A model generated the notes under the pieces. The model saw only the letters and a list, made by a program, of their open reading frames with translations, had not been told where the DNA came from and did no database searches. This document shows, piece after piece, positions 1 to 7,063 of a stretch of 9,463 nt of DNA. The translations under genes and the position numbers were made by a program. Source of the stretch: Deltaproteobacteria bacterium (GTDB lineage Bacteria; Desulfobacterota; Desulfobacteria; Desulfobacterales; JAFDDL01); contig JAFDDL010000206.1 of assembly GCA_019310865.1 (NCBI GenBank), forward strand, positions 1 through 9,463, in the 5' to 3' direction. Each line of letters starts with the position of its first letter. Positions within the stretch are counted from its first letter, which is position 1.

Positions 1-505
1 ACCCGATATGCATCAACCCGCTTAAAAACGTCCCGGTAGCCAAAATCACCGCATCGCATTCGTATGAAAATCCGGTGTGATCCACAATACCGCTCACGCG
101 GTTATTGTCCACCACAAGCTGCTCCACAAGGGCCTGTTTTAAATCCAGATTTTCCTGACGCTCCAAAACGGCCTTCATGGCCACGTGATAGCGCTGCTTG
201 TCATTTTGCGTTCGCGTCGATTGTACTGCCGGGCCTTTTTTGGTATTCAGTGTTCGGTATGAGATGGCGCTTTGGTCCGTCACTTTGCCCATTTGGCCAC
301 CAAGGGCATCGATTTCTTTGACAATCTGCCCCTTTGCCATCCCCCCGATGGACGGGCTGCATGGCATGGCCGCCACTTTATCCAGGTCGATGGCCAAAAT
401 CAGCACCCGACAACCCATCCGGCCGGCAGCCAGTGCGGCTTCACACCCGGCATGCCCGGCGCCGACAACGATGATGTCATATTTTTTCAATTCAATCGAA
501 CCCAT
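1..505 (-). CDS. mnmG: MnmG (GidA), tRNA uridine-5-carboxymethylaminomethyl modification enzyme, N-terminal part
   Basis: This is the first 168 codons of MnmG; the rest lies beyond the left edge (the family is usually about 620-630 residues). With MnmE the enzyme builds the cmnm5 group on wobble U34 of certain tRNAs, using FAD, NADH and a folate-bound carbon. The translation opens with a Rossmann FAD-binding motif, IIVVGAGHAGCEAA (residues 11-24). MPCSPSIGGMAKG (47-59) follows and holds the cysteine (Cys49) matching the conserved Cys47 of the E. coli enzyme. Next come KEIDALGG (63-70) and LNTKKGPAVQSTRTQ (86-100), all in family order, and ILATGTFLSG (154-163). The ATG at 505 is preceded immediately by an in-frame TGA (506-508), which fixes this as the furthest upstream ATG start. 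No clear Shine-Dalgarno sequence is visible. It is transcribed divergently from the radical SAM gene. Identification is certain; only the missing C-terminal part is unseen. Confidence 0.96.
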   Translation of the reverse strand, partial: MGSIELKKYDIIVVGAGHAGCEAALAAGRMGCRVLILAIDLDKVAAMPCSPSIGGMAKGQIVKEIDALGGQMGKVTDQSAISYRTLNTKKGPAVQSTRTQNDKQRYHVAMKAVLERQENLDLKQALVEQLVVDNNRVSGIVDHTGFSYECDAVILATGTFLSGLMHIG

Positions 506-544
506 TCACAGCATGGTTACAACAATACAAGGAAAAAATCTTCC

Positions 545-573
545 CTTGCAGGAATGAAAAACCAAGATATAAT
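545..573 (+). promoter_or_regulatory. Possible promoter for the radical SAM gene
   Basis: A perfect TATAAT lies at 568-573, about 37 bases before the preferred start at 610. The -35 region is poor (TTGCAG at 546-551, 16-base spacer, matching only the first three positions). The -10 is convincing on sequence alone; the promoter as a whole is tentative. Confidence 0.4.
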
Positions 574-593
574 ATTGCATCGCGACCGGTCAA
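566..593 (-). promoter_or_regulatory. Possible mnmG promoter
   Basis: Read on the minus strand there is a TTGACC -35-like hexamer (588-593), a 16-base spacer and TATATC (566-571). The leader to the mnmG ATG would be about 55 bases. Its -10 overlaps the TATAAT of the opposing yhcC promoter. Only base matches support this, so it is tentative. Confidence 0.3.
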
Positions 594-609
594 GCAATGG
601 ATATTGAAA

Positions 610-1524
610 ATGCAAAATCGTTACTATGATTTAAACACCTATCTGCGCAGCCGCTTCGGGTGCCGTGTTCAAAAAATCAGCATCGATGCGGGGTTCACCT
701 GCCCGAATCGGGATGGAACCCTGTCGAACTTGGGATGTATATATTGTAACGCCCGTGGCTCCGGAACCGGTGCCTTTGCCAAGGGGCATTCCATAACCGA
801 TCAGCTGCTGCAGGGAAAGACCGCTCTGTCCAAGCGGTACAAAGCCAAAAAATTCATCGCTTATTTTCAATCTTTCTCCAATACATACGCGCCCATAGAC
901 GAGCTCAAGGCGCTTTACGACGAAGCGATGGCCGTGGCGGACGTTGTGGGATTGTCCATCGGCACGCGACCGGATTGTGTTGATGATTCGGTGCTTGATT
1001 TGCTCGCTGAATATGCCCGCAGCCGGCTGATATGGATCGAATACGGGCTTCAATCGGCTCATGACGAAACCCTTGCACGAATAAATCGGGGGCATGATTT
1101 TGCATGCCTGAAACGTGCGGTTGCTGCATCGCGCAGTCGCAATATCAATGTTTGCGTTCATGTCATTTTGGGGCTTCCCAATGAAACGCGCCGCCGGATG
1201 CTCGACACGGCCCGTATGGTGGCAGACTTGGGAATCCAGGGAATTAAGCTTCACCTGCTCTATGTTGTTAAAGGAACCGCTCTGGAGACGCTTTATGAAA
1301 GCGGCGCCTATCACTGTCTCGATCAGGACACCTATGTTGAGCTTGTTTGCCGGTTTTTAGAACAATTGCCGAAGGATGTGGTCGTACAGCGGTTGACGGG
1401 CGATCCGCATCCGCAGGAGCTGGTTGCCCCGTTGTGGTCGCTTCGAAAATCGGAGACATTGAATATGATACGCAACCGACTGAAGGCGGAAAATACGTGG
1501 CAGGGTAAGGGTTCGCTTTCCTGA
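610..1524 (+). CDS. Radical SAM protein, YhcC / TIGR01212 family
   Basis: This 304-residue protein matches the YhcC (TIGR01212) radical SAM family, usually about 300-320 residues. The N-terminal CPNRDGTLSNLGCIYC (31-46) carries Cys31, Cys43 and Cys46, the unusual widely spaced cluster cysteines of this family, which bind the 4Fe-4S cluster that cleaves S-adenosylmethionine. Further family landmarks are FQSFSNTYAP (86-95), SIGTRPDC (116-123), EYGLQSAHDETLARINRGHD (144-163), HVILGLPNE (184-192), the LLYVVKGT stretch (216-223) and APLWSLRK (273-280) with a terminal WQGK (297-300). The substrate is not established as far as I know. A TTG at 604 would add two codons. I prefer ATG 610, because the weak GGA at 599-601 is well spaced for it and too close to the TTG. 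It is divergent from mnmG, and a hairpin overlaps its stop codon. Confidence 0.92.
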   Translation: MQNRYYDLNTYLRSRFGCRVQKISIDAGFTCPNRDGTLSNLGCIYCNARGSGTGAFAKGHSITDQLLQGKTALSKRYKAKKFIAYFQSFSNTYAPIDELKALYDEAMAVADVVGLSIGTRPDCVDDSVLDLLAEYARSRLIWIEYGLQSAHDETLARINRGHDFACLKRAVAASRSRNINVCVHVILGLPNETRRRMLDTARMVADLGIQGIKLHLLYVVKGTALETLYESGAYHCLDQDTYVELVCRFLEQLPKDVVVQRLTGDPHPQELVAPLWSLRKSETLNMIRNRLKAENTWQGKGSLS

Positions 1525-1532
1525 GCGAGCCC
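1509..1532 (+). terminator. Hairpin at the end of the radical SAM gene (weak terminator candidate)
   Basis: A 9-bp stem with one G-U pair (1509-1517 with 1524-1532) closes a 6-base loop and overlaps the TGA stop. No T-run follows, so it is not a canonical intrinsic terminator. It may stabilise the 3' end, attenuate transcription, or be chance. Confidence 0.3.
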
Positions 1533-1560
1533 TAAGTGCCGATAGATATTAACAAAAATC

Positions 1561-1589
1561 TTGACAGGCACGAGGATGCAGTTGAAAAT
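1561..1589 (+). promoter_or_regulatory. Sigma70-like promoter for the receiver/ATP-grasp pair
   Basis: A perfect TTGACA (1561-1566) is followed by a 17-base spacer and GAAAAT (1584-1589, 4 of 6 matches to TATAAT). This predicts transcription starting near 1596 and a leader of about 58 bases to the ATG at 1654. It would also explain why the in-frame TTG at 1561 is not the start codon: it is part of the -35 box. Confidence 0.45.
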
Positions 1590-1640
1590 AGATAACAGAT
1601 TCAATGCGTCAAGAAATTTGAATGAGCCGATGTCTGTACA

Positions 1641-1646
1641 AAGGAG
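1641..1646 (+). promoter_or_regulatory. Ribosome binding site that fixes the receiver gene start
   Basis: AAGGAG ends seven bases before the ATG at 1654, which is ideal spacing. It lies only one base from the ATG at 1648 and inside the longer open frame that begins at 1561, so it selects 1654 as the start. Confidence 0.75.
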
Positions 1647-1653
1647 CATGGGG

Positions 1654-2913
1654 ATGACCAAACAATCCAATCGGGGCAAGTTTCGTCAGTCGGATAACGT
1701 ATACCCTTCCGTGAAGGTGTTTCACGAGCTGATGGCCAATAAGGTAAATGAAATATTATTGGTATCCAACCCGTATGATGCATTTATTATGGAGGAAGAC
1801 GGGCGGTTGGCCGGTCGGATCATTCATGAATACCGCGGATTGAATCTCTCCCGCCCACCCCGGTTGACCTGGGTTTCCACCGCTCAAGAGGCGCTTTCGG
1901 CATTGTCAAACAACAATTTTGATCTTGTTATCACAATGCCCCGACTGGATGATATGGATACCATTGAGCTGGGCCGAAAGATAAAGAAACGCTTTTCCAG
2001 TTTACCGGTATTTCTTCTGACCCATACGACCAGCCTCATATTAAAATTCCTGGGATCCACAATTGATTTGCCGTTCGATAATATTTTCGTCTGGCGGGGC
2101 AATACGGACCTGCTGCTGGCCATGATCAAAAGTGTGGAAGACCGGATGAACGTGGCCAGTGATACCCAAGCAGCACGGGTTCGGGTCATTATTCTCGTCG
2201 AAGATTCCCCATTGTACATATCCTCTATTATTCCGCTTTTGTATCGGGAGATCGTTCTGCAGACACAGCGGGTTATGGAAGAATCCGTTAATGAAGAACA
2301 CCGCCTGTTGAGAATGCGGGCGCGGCCTAAAATACTCGTAGCGAAAACCTATGAAGAAGCCGAGGCGCTTTACAAGACCTATAAGCCTTATATACTCAGC
2401 GTGATTTCGGATGTGCGGTACACTCGCGGTGGTAAAGTGGATGATCGGGCAGGTCACGCATTATTGTCGATGATCAAAAAAGACTCACCCGATATTGCGC
2501 TGTTGAACCTGAGTTCCGAGGAGGCAAATCGCCAATCCGCAAAAGCGATACCAGCTGTTTTTTCAAATAAGAACTCACCTGCGCTGCATACGGAGATTCG
2601 TAATTTTTTTATGGAATACCTGGGCTTCGGGGATTTTACGTTCAGGCTGCCCGACGGCAGAGAGGTGGGACGTGCCCACAATCTGAGGACCTTGGAGAAA
2701 GTCCTTCCCGATTTGCCCGATCAATCGATTGTCTACCATGCAAGCCGAAATGATTTTTCGATCTGGTTAATGGCCCGTTCCGAGATCGAACTTGCCTCCC
2801 GACTTCGGCCCCTGACCATGGCGGATTTTTCAGGTGTGGCGGATATCAAGGTACATTTGACACAAAGTATTGCCGAGCGGAGAAAAGAGCGTCGGTGGTC
2901 ACTGATTTCGTAG
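1654..2913 (+). CDS. Tandem receiver-domain protein, N-terminal half of a receiver-PEP/pyruvate-binding protein
   Basis: This 419-residue protein has no membrane segment or DNA-binding motif. Residues 33-165 form a receiver-like fold that has lost its acidic site: the first strand reads ILLVSNPYD and the position expected for the phosphorylated Asp reads LVITMPR. Residues 178-310 form a second receiver with an intact site: LVEDSP (Glu183, Asp184), VISDVRY (Asp253, predicted phosphoacceptor), NLSS (286-289) and a late Lys306. Between the first and second strands lies a long insertion (about 200-225). Residues 315-405 (RNFFMEYLGFGDF..., YHASRNDFSIWLMAR) match the linker that, in homologues I recall, leads into an ATP-grasp domain in the same chain. 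The frame ends at a TAG 19 bases after the next frame opens. The longer frame from TTG 1561 is unlikely because the best ribosome site sits before 1654. The cognate histidine kinase is not in the window. Function unknown; probably signal-responsive. Confidence 0.8.
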   Translation: MTKQSNRGKFRQSDNVYPSVKVFHELMANKVNEILLVSNPYDAFIMEEDGRLAGRIIHEYRGLNLSRPPRLTWVSTAQEALSALSNNNFDLVITMPRLDDMDTIELGRKIKKRFSSLPVFLLTHTTSLILKFLGSTIDLPFDNIFVWRGNTDLLLAMIKSVEDRMNVASDTQAARVRVIILVEDSPLYISSIIPLLYREIVLQTQRVMEESVNEEHRLLRMRARPKILVAKTYEEAEALYKTYKPYILSVISDVRYTRGGKVDDRAGHALLSMIKKDSPDIALLNLSSEEANRQSAKAIPAVFSNKNSPALHTEIRNFFMEYLGFGDFTFRLPDGREVGRAHNLRTLEKVLPDLPDQSIVYHASRNDFSIWLMARSEIELASRLRPLTMADFSGVADIKVHLTQSIAERRKERRWSLIS

Positions 2914-4619
2914 AAGCCGAGTTCGATTCCGAAGCCGAGTTTGTAAAAATCGGTAATGGGTCGCTTGGCGGCAAGGCACGCGGCCTGGCCTTTTTTTCAA
3001 CATTGCTCCGGGAGACGTCTGAAATCCAAGCATCGTTTCCCGATATTCAGATCGGCATTCCCAAAACACTGGTGATCACCACAGAGGGATTCGATACCTT
3101 CATGGCCGAGAACAACCTCAAGGAACTATCGTTTGAAACTCTGAAAGATCATGAAATCGAAGACATCTTTTTGAAATCCAAGTTTTCAGATAGCATCAGA
3201 CGAAACCTGGAAATATTTCTATCACAGACGAACTATCCCCTTGCCGTTCGGTCATCAAGTTTACTGGAGGACTCGCAATCCCAGCCATTTGCCGGTATTT
3301 ACCAGACGTATATGATTCCCAATGCCCACCAGGACCTATCGGTTAGAACGGACCAGCTTGTCCAGGCGATTAAACTCGTTTATGCATCGACATTTTTGGA
3401 AACTTCTCGCGCATTTGCAGAAAGCACTCTTAATCGAACCGAAGAAGAAAAAATGGCTGTAATTGTACAGCAAATAGTCGGAAACCGGTACGGAGACATG
3501 CTCTATCCAGCTATTTCAGGGGTTGCCCAGTCATATAATTTCTACCCGGTGTCTCACTTAAAGCCGGAAGATGGTGTGGCCCATATCGCCCTGGGACTTG
3601 GTAAAACAGTGGTGGACGGGGGTACAGCGTTGCGATTTTCCCCCAAATACCCTGAATTCCTCCCGGGGTTTTCTTCGGTTGAGGAAATATTGGACAATTC
3701 ACAACGAATGTTTTATGCGCTGGATATGGCCCAATTCCCCAGTGAGTTCGGCGCTTCATATGATGCACCGTTGGTCCGTGTGGAAATCGATGACGTTCCG
3801 GATCAGTTTCCGGTTAAATACTTATGCAGCACCTATATGCCCGAAGAACACAGAATTCGTGATTCAAGCAGATCCGGGGGATATCCCGTCCTCACATTCG
3901 CCAATCTGTTAAAGTACAAAACACTGCCCCTGTCGGAAATATTGTTACAGATAATGGAACTGGGCAGGAAGGGAATGGGTGGCTCAATCGAGATCGAGTT
4001 CGCTTTGGATTTATCCCCGGATTCAAGTCGTCCGCCGACCTTTTCATTACTTCAGATTCGACCCATGGTATTGGGCCGCCACCAAACGGATGTGAAGATT
4101 CATCCGGAAGATATTCAACAGGCAACCGGTTACTCGAATATGGCTCTGGGCAACGGACTCTATGACGACATTGAAGATATTGTATACGTAAAACCCCATG
4201 ACTTCGATCCGGGCAAAACGATGCAGATCGCCGCTGAAGTCGGGAAAATAAATTACGCCATCAAAAAAACCCAGCGAAAATACCTGCTTGTCGGCCCTGG
4301 CAGGTGGGGCAGTGCAGACCGCTGGTTGGGTATTCCGGTGAAGTGGAACGATATCTCAAGTGTGGGGGTTATTGTCGAAACCGCCTCTGATAAATTGAGG
4401 GCCGCGCCATCACAGGGGACACATTTTTTTCACAATATTACCTCCATGGGCATCAGTTACATCACCATTAACCCGGCAAGCGAAGACTTTTTTGACTGGA
4501 CGTGGTTGGAGACGCTGCCGATGGTTCAAGAGACCCACTTTGTTCGCCATGTCAAGGCAGACACACCACCGCGGATTAAATTGGAAGGTAGAACATCGCG
4601 CGCGGTAATTATTAAATAG
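2895..4619 (+). CDS. PEP/pyruvate-binding (PPDK N-terminal, ATP-grasp) domain protein, C-terminal half of the pair
   Basis: This 574-residue protein carries the nucleotide-binding domain of PEP synthase and pyruvate phosphate dikinase (PPDK_N). Seen in order: GNGSLGGKARGLAF (20-33), AVRSSSLLEDSQSQPFAG (117-134, with Arg119 and the Glu125-Asp126 pair), IALGLGKTVVDGG (231-243), SIEIEFAL (364-371) and LLQIRPM (385-391). Beyond residue 395 there is no phosphohistidine domain and no PEP-binding barrel. Instead a family-specific region holds LLVGPGRWGSADRWLG (464-479). It therefore should not perform the full PEP synthase reaction; what it phosphorylates or binds is unknown. The proposed start is GTG 2895, overlapping the upstream gene by 19 bases, with only weak ribosome sites (AGAG at 2886-2889). 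The frame stays open without stops well upstream of this codon (checked back to about 2760), which fits a frameshifted single gene. One extra base near 2895 would give a fused protein of 988 residues. The TAG stop lies at the edge of a long inverted repeat. Confidence 0.82.
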   Translation: MVTDFVEAEFDSEAEFVKIGNGSLGGKARGLAFFSTLLRETSEIQASFPDIQIGIPKTLVITTEGFDTFMAENNLKELSFETLKDHEIEDIFLKSKFSDSIRRNLEIFLSQTNYPLAVRSSSLLEDSQSQPFAGIYQTYMIPNAHQDLSVRTDQLVQAIKLVYASTFLETSRAFAESTLNRTEEEKMAVIVQQIVGNRYGDMLYPAISGVAQSYNFYPVSHLKPEDGVAHIALGLGKTVVDGGTALRFSPKYPEFLPGFSSVEEILDNSQRMFYALDMAQFPSEFGASYDAPLVRVEIDDVPDQFPVKYLCSTYMPEEHRIRDSSRSGGYPVLTFANLLKYKTLPLSEILLQIMELGRKGMGGSIEIEFALDLSPDSSRPPTFSLLQIRPMVLGRHQTDVKIHPEDIQQATGYSNMALGNGLYDDIEDIVYVKPHDFDPGKTMQIAAEVGKINYAIKKTQRKYLLVGPGRWGSADRWLGIPVKWNDISSVGVIVETASDKLRAAPSQGTHFFHNITSMGISYITINPASEDFFDWTWLETLPMVQETHFVRHVKADTPPRIKLEGRTSRAVIIK

Positions 4620-4762
4620 TGCCCATCCACAAATGGCCAATTTGCTCGATATCTGCGTTACGCGAAAAATTCTATCCTCGGAATATCAATCATATACCTG
4701 TGGTAAAATTTTTCGCAAGCCTTGATCTCAACCAAATTTGCCTATTTCTGGATGGACACTAA
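4617..4762. repeat. Long imperfect inverted repeat (about 146 bp) in a convergent junction
   Basis: The two ends are mirror images: TAGTGCCCATCCA at 4617-4629 against TGGATGGACACTA at 4749/4750-4762 (one mismatch). Inside, AAAT-rich and CAA/TTTG blocks continue the pairing, and GCGAAAAATT (4662-4671) pairs perfectly with AATTTTTCGC (4707-4716), leaving a 35-base central loop. The left end includes the stop codon of the PEP-binding gene, and the right end lies about 20 bases from the parC stop. There is no open frame inside. It could be a non-autonomous mobile repeat (MITE- or REP/BIME-like), or act as a structured bidirectional transcript end for the two convergent operons. No T-run suggests a simple intrinsic terminator. 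Confidence 0.7.
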
Positions 4763-4780
4763 ATAGCAGTGCCAAATCGG

Positions 4781-7051
4781 TCAAGCCAGTACCATCTGCT
4801 GCGAGGGCATGATTTCCAACCGTTCGACTTTTTGAAATCCCCGGGGAAGTTTTCGGCCACGACGGCCGCGAACGCCCGAAAAATCGGCAAGATTTCCCGG
4901 TTTCAAGGTCAGGTGTCGCTTCCCGGCGTGGATCACGAGGTGATCAGCCGGTGACAGGACTGCCAGGTGCGTCATCAGCTCCTCACGGGATTTAACGCGC
5001 TGGGTCGGTATTTGTATAATTTTATTGCCCTTTCCTTTGGAAAGAATGGGAAGCTCGTCAATGGGAAAAACGAGCATTCGACCTTCATTGGTGACGATTG
5101 CCAGCAGACTTTCCAGGGCGTCATTCAACGGGATTGGCACCAGCGGTTGCGCGCCGGGCGGCAGGGTCAGCAATGCTTTACCGTTTCGATTTTTTGTGAA
5201 CAGGTCCGATAGATGGGTGCGGAACCCATACCCGGCATCACTGGCGATGAGCATTGGTTGATCGGGCGGTCCCATGATAACGGATAATACGGATGCGCCG
5301 GCCGGCAGTGTCAGACGACCCGTGAGCGGCTCACCTTGTCCCCGGGCCGATGGCAGGCTGTGGGCGGGCAGTGTATAGGAGCGACCCGTGGTGTCCACAA
5401 AGACAGCGGGCTGGTTGCTGCGGCCCTGCGCTGCGGACAAATGCCTGTCACCGGCCTTGTAATTGAGTTTTACCGGGTCGATGTCATGTCCTTTGGCGGC
5501 GCGGACCCATCCCATTTTGGAAACCACGACCGTCACCGGTTCCACCTGAATGATTTCTTCCTCGGAAAACGCTTGGGCGCCGTCCCGGGCCACGATCGGC
5601 GATTTGCGATCGTCGCCGTATTTTTTGGCATCGGCCGCGAGCTCCTTTTTAACCAATGTCTTCAGGCGGGCCTTTGAGGCCAGAATTTTTTCAAGGGACG
5701 CTTTTTCCTCAGTGAGGTGTTTTTGCTCCTCTCGCAGTTTGATTTCCTGAATTTTTGCGAGCTGGCGTAGCCTGAGCGCCAGAATCGCTTCAGCTTGCCG
5801 GTCGCTGATACCAAAGCGTTTCATGAGAACCGGCTTTGGCTCATCTTGGGTGCGAATGATGCGAATGACTTCATCCAGGTGGTCAAAAACGATCAAAAAA
5901 CCATCCACCAGGTGCAGCCGTTCCACTACCTTCTCCAGCCGGTATGTCAATCGCCGACGGACGGTTTCCATCCTGAATTTAAGCCATTCCGTCAACAATG
6001 CCGACAGGCCCATGACGTGCGGCCGGCCGGCCATGTCGATGGCGTTCATGTTGACCCGGTAGGTTCGCTCTAATTCTGTTGTTGCGAAAAGATGCGCCAT
6101 CAGGGCATCCACATCCACCCGATTGGACCGGGGTACGATAACCAGGCGGGTGGGTGATTCATGGTCGCTTTCATCTCGAAGGTCAACCACCATGGGCAAT
6201 TTCTTGGATTGCATCTGGACGGCAATCTGCTCGATGATTTTGGCGCCGGAGACTTGGTGCGGCAGCGCCGTGATGACGATATCACCGTTGTCCCGCTCAT
6301 ATATGGCCCGCATTCGAAATTGCCCGACACCGGTTTGGTACATGTCAACTATTTCTTTCCGCGGTGTGATGATTTCAGCGGCGGTGGGCAGATCCGGCCC
6401 TTGAATAAAGCGACAAAGGGTCTCGGTGTCTGCTTTCGGGTTGTCAAGAAGGTGGATGCAAGCCTCGGTCGTTTCTGTCAGGTTGTGAGAGGGGATGTCA
6501 GTGGCCATGCCGACGGCAATGCCCGAAGCGCCGTTAAGCAGCAGGTTCGGTAGTCTTGCCGGCAATCGGACCGGTTCATTGAGGGTTCCGTCAAAGTTCG
6601 GTTGCCAATCAACGGTCCCCTGTCCGAGTTCACCGAGCAGCAATTCGGCATAGGGCGACAGACGGCATTCCGTGTAGCGCATGGCCGCAAACGATTTCGG
6701 ATCGTCCGCTGAGCCCCAGTTGCCCTGCCCGTCGATAAACGGGTAGCGCGAAGAAAACGGCTGGGCCATGAGCACCATTGCCTCATAACAGGCCGAGTCG
6801 CCGTGCGGATGAAACTTACCCAGGACGTCTCCCACCGTTCGAGCGGATTTTTTATGCTTGGCGCCGGCTGAAAGCCCCAGATCACTCATTGCGTAGACGA
6901 TTCTGCGCTGCACCGGTTTCAGTCCGTCACTGATCTGCGGCAGCGCCCGATCGAGGATGACGTACATGGCATATTCAAGATATGCTTTTTCCGAAAAATC
7001 TTGTAGGGCAAGTTGCTCGACGCCCTCAAAGGTTGTGGTAACCGTTTCCAT
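4781..7051 (-). CDS. parC: DNA topoisomerase IV subunit A
   Basis: This 756-residue protein aligns end to end with E. coli-type ParC (about 750 residues), which cuts and rejoins DNA during decatenation of daughter chromosomes. The N-terminal breakage-reunion domain (about 20-500) contains [20 protein letters not shown] (41-60), the catalytic Tyr126 in AAMRYTECR (122-130) and [17 protein letters not shown] just before it. A charged coiled-coil region lies around 370-480, and the C-terminal DNA-wrapping region (about 500-756) includes [18 protein letters not shown] and [10 protein letters not shown]. ParC rather than GyrA is indicated by [18 protein letters not shown], the short divergent C-terminal domain without a GyrA box, and the adjacent parE. 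Quinolone-region residues are the sensitive type: Ser86 and Glu90, equivalent to Ser80 and Glu84. The ATG at 7051 has AAGGA seven bases upstream, inside the end of parE; the gap to parE is 10 bp. Confidence 0.97.
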   Translation of the reverse strand: METVTTTFEGVEQLALQDFSEKAYLEYAMYVILDRALPQISDGLKPVQRRIVYAMSDLGLSAGAKHKKSARTVGDVLGKFHPHGDSACYEAMVLMAQPFSSRYPFIDGQGNWGSADDPKSFAAMRYTECRLSPYAELLLGELGQGTVDWQPNFDGTLNEPVRLPARLPNLLLNGASGIAVGMATDIPSHNLTETTEACIHLLDNPKADTETLCRFIQGPDLPTAAEIITPRKEIVDMYQTGVGQFRMRAIYERDNGDIVITALPHQVSGAKIIEQIAVQMQSKKLPMVVDLRDESDHESPTRLVIVPRSNRVDVDALMAHLFATTELERTYRVNMNAIDMAGRPHVMGLSALLTEWLKFRMETVRRRLTYRLEKVVERLHLVDGFLIVFDHLDEVIRIIRTQDEPKPVLMKRFGISDRQAEAILALRLRQLAKIQEIKLREEQKHLTEEKASLEKILASKARLKTLVKKELAADAKKYGDDRKSPIVARDGAQAFSEEEIIQVEPVTVVVSKMGWVRAAKGHDIDPVKLNYKAGDRHLSAAQGRSNQPAVFVDTTGRSYTLPAHSLPSARGQGEPLTGRLTLPAGASVLSVIMGPPDQPMLIASDAGYGFRTHLSDLFTKNRNGKALLTLPPGAQPLVPIPLNDALESLLAIVTNEGRMLVFPIDELPILSKGKGNKIIQIPTQRVKSREELMTHLAVLSPADHLVIHAGKRHLTLKPGNLADFSGVRGRRGRKLPRGFQKVERLEIMPSQQMVLA

Positions 7052-7058
7052 TCACATG

Positions 7059-7063
7059 TCCTT
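7059..7063 (-). promoter_or_regulatory. parC ribosome binding site overlapping the parE stop
   Basis: On the minus strand AAGGA lies seven bases before the parC ATG and shares bases with the parE TAA stop (7062-7064). Ribosomes finishing parE would uncover or reuse it, suggesting coupled, balanced synthesis of the two subunits. Confidence 0.75.

Noticed and set aside
531..545. Small inverted repeat GGAA...TTCC upstream of mnmG
   Set aside because: Only four paired bases around an A-rich loop; too weak to call an operator or terminator.
198..557. Plus-strand open frames at the left edge
   Set aside because: They are antisense to mnmG, whose minus-strand translation matches the FAD-binding domain without gaps.
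631..1314. A 227-codon open frame on the minus strand inside the radical SAM gene
   Set aside because: It is antisense to a clearly conserved gene, has no recognisable domain and no ribosome site; a long antisense frame is expected by chance from codon bias.
2860..2913. Programmed -1 ribosomal frameshifting between the receiver and PEP-binding frames
   Set aside because: No in-frame X XXY YYZ heptamer was found; the A-run at 2883-2886 is short and not in the right phase, and no clear downstream stem was noticed. Mutation or a split gene is simpler.
6770..7030. Quinolone resistance substitutions in ParC
   Set aside because: The key residues are Ser86 and Glu90 (equivalent to E. coli Ser80 and Glu84), the sensitive type.
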